From NCBI GenBank assembly GCA_003220985.1, contig QHTY01000169.1:7952-17317 (forward strand): 9,366 bases of DNA. Direction: 5' to 3'. Of the stretch, positions 5,634-9,366 are shown piece after piece; position 1 is the stretch's first letter; each line of letters starts with the position of its first letter. A program made the translations under genes and the position numbers. Below the pieces are notes generated by a model. It did not search any database and was not told the DNA's origin. It was given only the letters and a program-made list of their open reading frames with translations. This DNA is from Gemmatimonadota bacterium. GTDB taxonomy: Bacteria; Gemmatimonadota; Gemmatimonadetes; Gemmatimonadales; GWC2-71-9.

Positions 5634-6480
5634 TCACGCGCTCGCGATCGTTGTCCGAGAGTGGCGCGAGGGGGGCGCGCACCGGACCGCCGTACAACCC
5701 GACGGCGTCCATCGCGGCCTTCACGCCGGCGGGGCCGAGCTTGCCGATGATCTCCTTGTCGAGCGGCGTGATGCGCTCCTGGAGCGCCCCGGCGGCGTCG
5801 CGATGTCCCTGCTCGAACTCGCGCAGCAGCTGCACGCACAAGCCCGGATGAAAGCACGCCACGCCGACGATCCCACCTTGACACCCCAACTCCAATGCCG
5901 TGAGCAACAATGATGCACCACCGACGACGATGGTCCATTGCGGCACCGCCTCGCGGTAGGCCGCGACATTCTTGGCGTCGCCCGACGAGTCCTTGACGCC
6001 GATGATGCGCTCGTGCCCGGCGAGCTGCTGCAAGAGGCCGGGCGCCAGCGAGATGTGCGTGTACTTGGGGATGTTGTAGATCAATACGGGCACCGGGCTC
6101 GCATCCGCGACGGCGCGAAAGTGAGTCACGAGCGTCGCCGGACTCGCGGCTGCCGAAAAATAGGACGGTGGACGCACCAGCACGGCATCGGCGCCCGCAG
6201 CCGCCGCCGCGCGGGTCAACGCAATCGTCTCGCGGGTCGATTCGCCGCCCGTGCCCGCGATCAACCACGCGCCGTCGGTCATTGCGTCGCGCGCGATCTC
6301 TACCAGCCGGCGCTGCTCATCGGCATCGAGCAATGCTGCCTCGCCGGTGGACCCGGAGACGACGATGCCACTGACGCCCGCCGCCAGGAGGCGCTCGATG
6401 TTCTGCCGGAACGGGAGCGCGGCGATGTCGCCGCTCGCGCGGTCGAACGGCGTGGTGATCGGCGGGAAGACTCCTCTCAC
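5611..6480 (-). CDS. DapA-superfamily aldolase, 4-hydroxy-2-oxoglutarate aldolase (HOGA1)-like
   Basis: This is a class I (Schiff-base) pyruvate-dependent aldolase of the DHDPS/N-acetylneuraminate lyase superfamily, 289 residues long. The substrate loop is G-S-T-G-E (43-47), the catalytic Tyr is Y135 in Y-N-I-P, and the Schiff-base Lys is K163 in G-V-K-D-S-S-G-D. A-G-T-G-G-E-S-T near 76-82 and Y-G-G-P-V-R-A-P-L (263-271) match the HOGA1 branch better than true DapA; by recall, HOGA1 has a closely similar C-terminal Y-G-G-P-x-R-A-P-L. HOGA cleaves 4-hydroxy-2-oxoglutarate to glyoxylate and pyruvate. That fits the nearby hydroxyacid dehydrogenase and glycerate kinase. A DapA-like or other 2-keto-acid aldolase role remains possible. 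It starts with GTG at 6480, overlapping the pilT stop by 4 bases (GTGA), with GGAG about 11 bases upstream. Confidence 0.85.
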   Translation of the reverse strand: MRGVFPPITTPFDRASGDIAALPFRQNIERLLAAGVSGIVVSGSTGEAALLDADEQRRLVEIARDAMTDGAWLIAGTGGESTRETIALTRAAAAAGADAVLVRPPSYFSAAASPATLVTHFRAVADASPVPVLIYNIPKYTHISLAPGLLQQLAGHERIIGVKDSSGDAKNVAAYREAVPQWTIVVGGASLLLTALELGCQGGIVGVACFHPGLCVQLLREFEQGHRDAAGALQERITPLDKEIIGKLGPAGVKAAMDAVGLYGGPVRAPLAPLSDNDRERVSALVRGD

Positions 6481-7640
6481 GATGGCAACATCTCCGAAAG
6501 GTCGTCGGTGAGGCCGGCGGGCTTGGCGTCGGCCCGCGCCGCTGCCGGTTCCGTCTTCGGAGCCACGCGCGAACGCCGGCGCAGCGTCCGCACCTGCAGC
6601 TGGAAGTCGGATGGATTGGACGACGCCGCCAGCGCGGTTTCGTAGGTCACGATGTCGTCGGCCACCAGATCCATGAGATGCTGATCGAAGGTCTGCATGC
6701 CGTACTGCTCGCGCGACTCTGTGATGTAGTCGTGGAGCGACGGCGTGCGCTTTTTCTCGCGGATCATGTCGCGCGCAGTGCCGGTCGCGAGCAGCACCTC
6801 GAGGGCGGCCGCGCGGCCACGCCCATCCGCGCGCGGCAACAGCCGCTGCGAGACGACGGCGTGCAGTGCCTCCGAAAAGCGCAACCGCGCGATCTCCTGC
6901 TCTTCGGGCGGAAACATGGACACCACACGGTTCACGGTCGTCACGGCATCGGGCGTATGCAACGTGGACACCAGCAAGTGGCCCGTCTCGGCCGCTTTCA
7001 TCGCGGTATCGATCGTCTCGGCGTCACGCATCTCGCCGATCAGGATGACGTCGGGATCCTGGCGCAACGCCGCCCGCAGACCGGTGCGGAAGTCGTCGGT
7101 GTCCACACCGATCTCGCGCTGCGTCACGGAGCAGTTGATATCCCGGTGCAGGAATTCGATGGGGTTTTCGAGCGTGAGAATGTGGCGGTGCTGGTTCTGG
7201 TTGATGTGATTGATGATGGCCGCCATCGTCGAGCTCTTCCCCGAGCCCGTCACGCCCGTGACCAGGATCATCCCGCGTTCGGCATTGGCGACCTGCGACA
7301 GCACGCCCGGCAGTTTCAACGATTCGAAGCTGGGGACGTCGAACGGAATGACGCGCATCACGATCATGAACGACGAGCGCTGCCGCAGGATGTTCACGCG
7401 GAACCGGCCGATGCCGGGCATGCCCCAGGAGCAGTCGTAGTCGCGCAGCTTGTCGATGCGCCCGCGATCCTCGTCGTTGGCGATCAGGCGCTGCGCGATC
7501 GCCTTCGTCTGGTCGGGCGTCAGGCGTTGCTTGGTGAGCGGGACCAGTTTGCCGTCGATGCGGGCGCGGAAGACGTCACCGGCCTTGATGTGCAGGTCGG
7601 ACGCCCCACGGTCCACCGCGGCCTTGATGATCTTTTCCAT
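6477..7640 (-). CDS. pilT: Type IV pilus retraction ATPase PilT
   Basis: PilT is the hexameric cytoplasmic ATPase that depolymerises type IV pili, driving twitching motility and DNA uptake. The 387-residue product starts with the family's N-terminal domain (A-S-D-L-H-I-K-A-G at 13-21). Walker A is G-V-T-G-S-G-K-S-S (129-137), the Asp box T-L-E-N-P-I-E is at 156-162, Walker B I-L-I-G-E-M-R-D at 199-206, and the His box G-H-L-L-V-S-T-L-H-T at 220-229. The C-terminal A-R-D-M-I-R-E (289-295) matches the retraction-linked AIRNLIRE motif of PilT/PilU. A basic, Ala/Pro-rich tail of about 35 residues after 352 is longer than usual. ATG at 7640 touches the dehydrogenase stop (TGAATG). No other pilus gene is in the window; PilU is an alternative name but less likely. 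Confidence 0.95.
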   Translation of the reverse strand: MEKIIKAAVDRGASDLHIKAGDVFRARIDGKLVPLTKQRLTPDQTKAIAQRLIANDEDRGRIDKLRDYDCSWGMPGIGRFRVNILRQRSSFMIVMRVIPFDVPSFESLKLPGVLSQVANAERGMILVTGVTGSGKSSTMAAIINHINQNQHRHILTLENPIEFLHRDINCSVTQREIGVDTDDFRTGLRAALRQDPDVILIGEMRDAETIDTAMKAAETGHLLVSTLHTPDAVTTVNRVVSMFPPEEQEIARLRFSEALHAVVSQRLLPRADGRGRAAALEVLLATGTARDMIREKKRTPSLHDYITESREQYGMQTFDQHLMDLVADDIVTYETALAASSNPSDFQLQVRTLRRRSRVAPKTEPAAARADAKPAGLTDDLSEMLPS

Positions 7641-8666
7641 TCAGTACCCAGCTTCCAGGTCAACGACGTTCGTGAGGGGCGCCCCTGCAAGATAGCGCCC
7701 GATGTTGTCCACAATGAGAGCCGTTTCCCGCTCCCAGAATCCCCGGGTGACCGCGCTCACGTGCGGGCTCACGAGCACGCGCGCGTGTCGCCAAAAGAGG
7801 TGCTCGGGCGGCAACGGCTCCGTGGCAAACACGTCGAGCGCCGCCCCGCGCAACCGGCGCAGCTCGAGCAACTCGAGCAGTGCCGCCTCATCGAGCAGCG
7901 AGCCGCGCGAGACATTGACGACGAGCGCGTGGAGCGGCAGCCGCTCGAGCACGCTGCGGTTGACGGCTCCGGCCGTTTCCGCCGTGTGCGGCGCCGCGAT
8001 GACGAGCACGTCACTCCCGCCGGCCAGGCGTGGCAAGTCGGCGAGCGCCCCCACCCATTCCACGCCCCGTGGTCCGCCGCGTTCCGGATGCCGCCGTACG
8101 CCGGCGACCGCCATGCCGAGGGCAAGGGCCCGCCGGGCGACGGCACTGCCGATCCCGCCGAGCCCGACGATCCCCACGCGCAGCTCCCGGAACTCGCGCA
8201 TCGGGATCGCGCCATCGGTGAAATCCTCTCTGGCCCAGCGTCCCTGCCGCTGCGCGGAGACCATGCGGTCGAGACCACGGGCGAAAAACGCGATCGCGGC
8301 GATGACCCAGTCGGCCATGGGGTCGGCGTGGATGCCGGCGGAATTCGTGAGCACCACGCCGCTGCCGGCTAGGTGCGCGAGACTCGAGCCGACGCCGGCG
8401 GTGGCGGTGTGCGCCCAGCGCAGCGTGTCCCGGCCCACGGCGGCAACGCCCGACGGCACGCCGTAGCCGAGATAGACCTCGGCGCCACGAGCCGCGGCGA
8501 TTGCTTCCGGAGAACCCGCTGCGCCATCCCCATCCGACATGGCGGGCGCTTTGACCTCAGAGACTTCCCATCCCTGACCCAGCGCCCTCGTGATTTCGAC
8601 CACGCGGTCCCGTGGAATGCGCCAGACCGCGCGTGGCGAAGCGAGATCGATGACGAGACGTCTCAC
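7641..8666 (-). CDS. D-isomer 2-hydroxyacid dehydrogenase (glyoxylate/hydroxypyruvate reductase-like)
   Basis: This is an NAD(P)H-dependent dehydrogenase of the D-2-hydroxyacid family, 341 residues. The Rossmann turn G-L-G-G-I-G is at 168-173. The catalytic set is R254 in V-N-V-S-R-G-S, E283 in D-V-F-A-T-E-P-L-P and H302 in S-P-H-V-S-A. After the second strand the chain reads G-V-R-R-H, with no acidic residue at the ribose position, which favours NADPH over NADH. This is typical of glyoxylate/hydroxypyruvate reductases of the GhrA/GRHPR kind, but other 2-ketoacids are possible. The start is GTG at 8666, overlapping the mgtC-like stop by 4 bases (GTGA, 8663-8666); GGGAG lies almost against it, so translation probably depends on coupling. 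Confidence 0.9.
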   Translation of the reverse strand: MRRLVIDLASPRAVWRIPRDRVVEITRALGQGWEVSEVKAPAMSDGDGAAGSPEAIAAARGAEVYLGYGVPSGVAAVGRDTLRWAHTATAGVGSSLAHLAGSGVVLTNSAGIHADPMADWVIAAIAFFARGLDRMVSAQRQGRWAREDFTDGAIPMREFRELRVGIVGLGGIGSAVARRALALGMAVAGVRRHPERGGPRGVEWVGALADLPRLAGGSDVLVIAAPHTAETAGAVNRSVLERLPLHALVVNVSRGSLLDEAALLELLELRRLRGAALDVFATEPLPPEHLFWRHARVLVSPHVSAVTRGFWERETALIVDNIGRYLAGAPLTNVVDLEAGY

Positions 8667-9355
8667 TCTCCCGTCGACACCGTTCTGACGTGGTTATGGT
8701 GCAGCAGCGTGATGACGGCTTGATCGTAGAGACGCTTCGACCCCCGCAGCTCGAAATCGATCACCAGATCCACGTTCTCCTGCCGATTCGAGACGGTCAG
8801 CACGTCGAGCCCGCTGCGGCGCACCAGCGTCTCCAGATCTTCCAACACCGTGGGCCCGGTGTGCGCGTGGACCGTGATCGTCGATCGCATCGAGTGACTC
8901 TGCACGATCTTCTCGATGCGTCCCAAGCCGGCCAGGACGATGATGACGGCGAGTGTCGTACCGACGCCTTCGAGGTAGTAGCCGCTGCCCAGCGCGATCC
9001 CGATCGCCGCAACGACCCAGATCGTGGCGGCGCTGGTCAAGCCCACGACGGCGCCGCGCGCGTGGAGGATCGTGCCCGCGCCGATGAAACCGACACCGGT
9101 GACGATCTGTGCGGCCACGCGGGTCGTGTCCGTCCCGGCAGGAATCACCCCAGTACTGGCCGTCAGCATCGCCAGGGAAAGGTGCGTATACAGCACCGAG
9201 CCGATGCAGATCAGGATGTTAGTGCGAAGCCCGGCAGGTTTGCTCTTGAATTCGCGCTCCAAGCCGATGACGCCGCCGAGCAGGGTCGCGAGACCGAGCT
9301 GGAGCATGAGATCGAGACGAAAGATCTCGACCATCCGGGTGAATGCATCACGCAT
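8663..9355 (-). CDS. MgtC/SapB-family inner-membrane protein
   Basis: This is a polytopic membrane protein of 230 residues. Hydrophobic segments lie at about 17-33, 45-66, 83-97, 103-122 and 128-144. Conserved MgtC marks are G-L-E-R-E-F (31-36), K-P-A-G-L-R-T (39-45), R79 with A-A-Q-I-V-T-G-V-G-F-I-G-A-G (81-94), and G-L-T-S-A-A-T-I-W (105-113). The C-terminal part, about 155-230, looks like the ACT-type soluble domain found in many family members. MgtC supports virulence and low-magnesium survival in pathogens; in free-living bacteria its role is unclear. ATG at 9355 is taken as the start although no Shine-Dalgarno is visible before it (the upstream bases are CCTCC-rich); ATG at 9334 and 9307 are alternatives. 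It leads the block of five overlapping genes; the promoter would lie outside the window. Confidence 0.9.
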   Translation of the reverse strand: MRDAFTRMVEIFRLDLMLQLGLATLLGGVIGLEREFKSKPAGLRTNILICIGSVLYTHLSLAMLTASTGVIPAGTDTTRVAAQIVTGVGFIGAGTILHARGAVVGLTSAATIWVVAAIGIALGSGYYLEGVGTTLAVIIVLAGLGRIEKIVQSHSMRSTITVHAHTGPTVLEDLETLVRRSGLDVLTVSNRQENVDLVIDFELRGSKRLYDQAVITLLHHNHVRTVSTGE

Positions 9356-9366
9356 GGAGGAATCCC

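Noticed and set aside
6678..8372. Plus-strand open frame of 564 codons, longer than either gene opposite it
   Set aside because: It is antisense to pilT and the dehydrogenase, whose Walker, His-box and catalytic motifs are intact. The plus-strand product has no recognisable motif; long antisense frames are common in G+C-rich DNA.

Overview
The window is a G+C-rich bacterial chromosomal segment in which every supported gene lies on the minus strand. Long reverse-strand reading frames are the usual high-GC shadows. The gene content is core metabolism (purA, glyS, glycerate kinase) plus a type IV pilus retraction ATPase, an MgtC-like membrane protein and a membrane-anchored M28 peptidase. This suits a free-living, diderm-type environmental bacterium. 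Gemmatimonadota, Acidobacteriota or a deltaproteobacterial lineage would all fit; this is a guess, because no rRNA or marker alignment is possible here.

In the direction of transcription (right to left), the first block runs from 9355 to 4737 as a tightly packed five-gene set: an MgtC/SapB membrane protein, a D-2-hydroxyacid dehydrogenase, pilT, a DapA/HOGA1-type aldolase, and an M28 metallopeptidase with an inserted membrane hairpin. Junctions are 4-bp GTGA overlaps, a zero-gap TGA-ATG and one 23-bp overlap, which implies translational coupling. The block ends in two tandem hairpins, the second a textbook intrinsic terminator. That terminator lies about 20 bases before the GTG start of purA, so purA seems to be reached only by read-through or by a regulated terminator.

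Between purA and the next gene is a gene-free stretch of 486 bases (2894-3379), which reads as more A/T-rich than its surroundings in the 3121-3300 part. Its main content is a clear GEMM-I (cyclic di-GMP-I) riboswitch aptamer on the minus strand at about 3110-3028. An 8-bp terminator-like hairpin follows directly before the start of a glycerate kinase gene. The second block, apparently under this riboswitch, is glycerate kinase, glycyl-tRNA synthetase, a small degenerate receiver-like protein, and the first 50 codons of a FAD-dependent amine-oxidase-type protein that leaves the window at position 1.

Functionally, the aldolase resembles 4-hydroxy-2-oxoglutarate aldolase. Together with the hydroxyacid dehydrogenase (glyoxylate/hydroxypyruvate reductase-like) and glycerate kinase, it suggests a route through glyoxylate, hydroxypyruvate and glycerate into central metabolism. 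The most notable points are a second-messenger riboswitch placed before glycerate kinase and glyS, a PurA that has lost the Asp of its guanine-recognition TKLD motif together with about ten residues, and an out-of-frame 8-bp tandem repeat inside the M28 peptidase gene.
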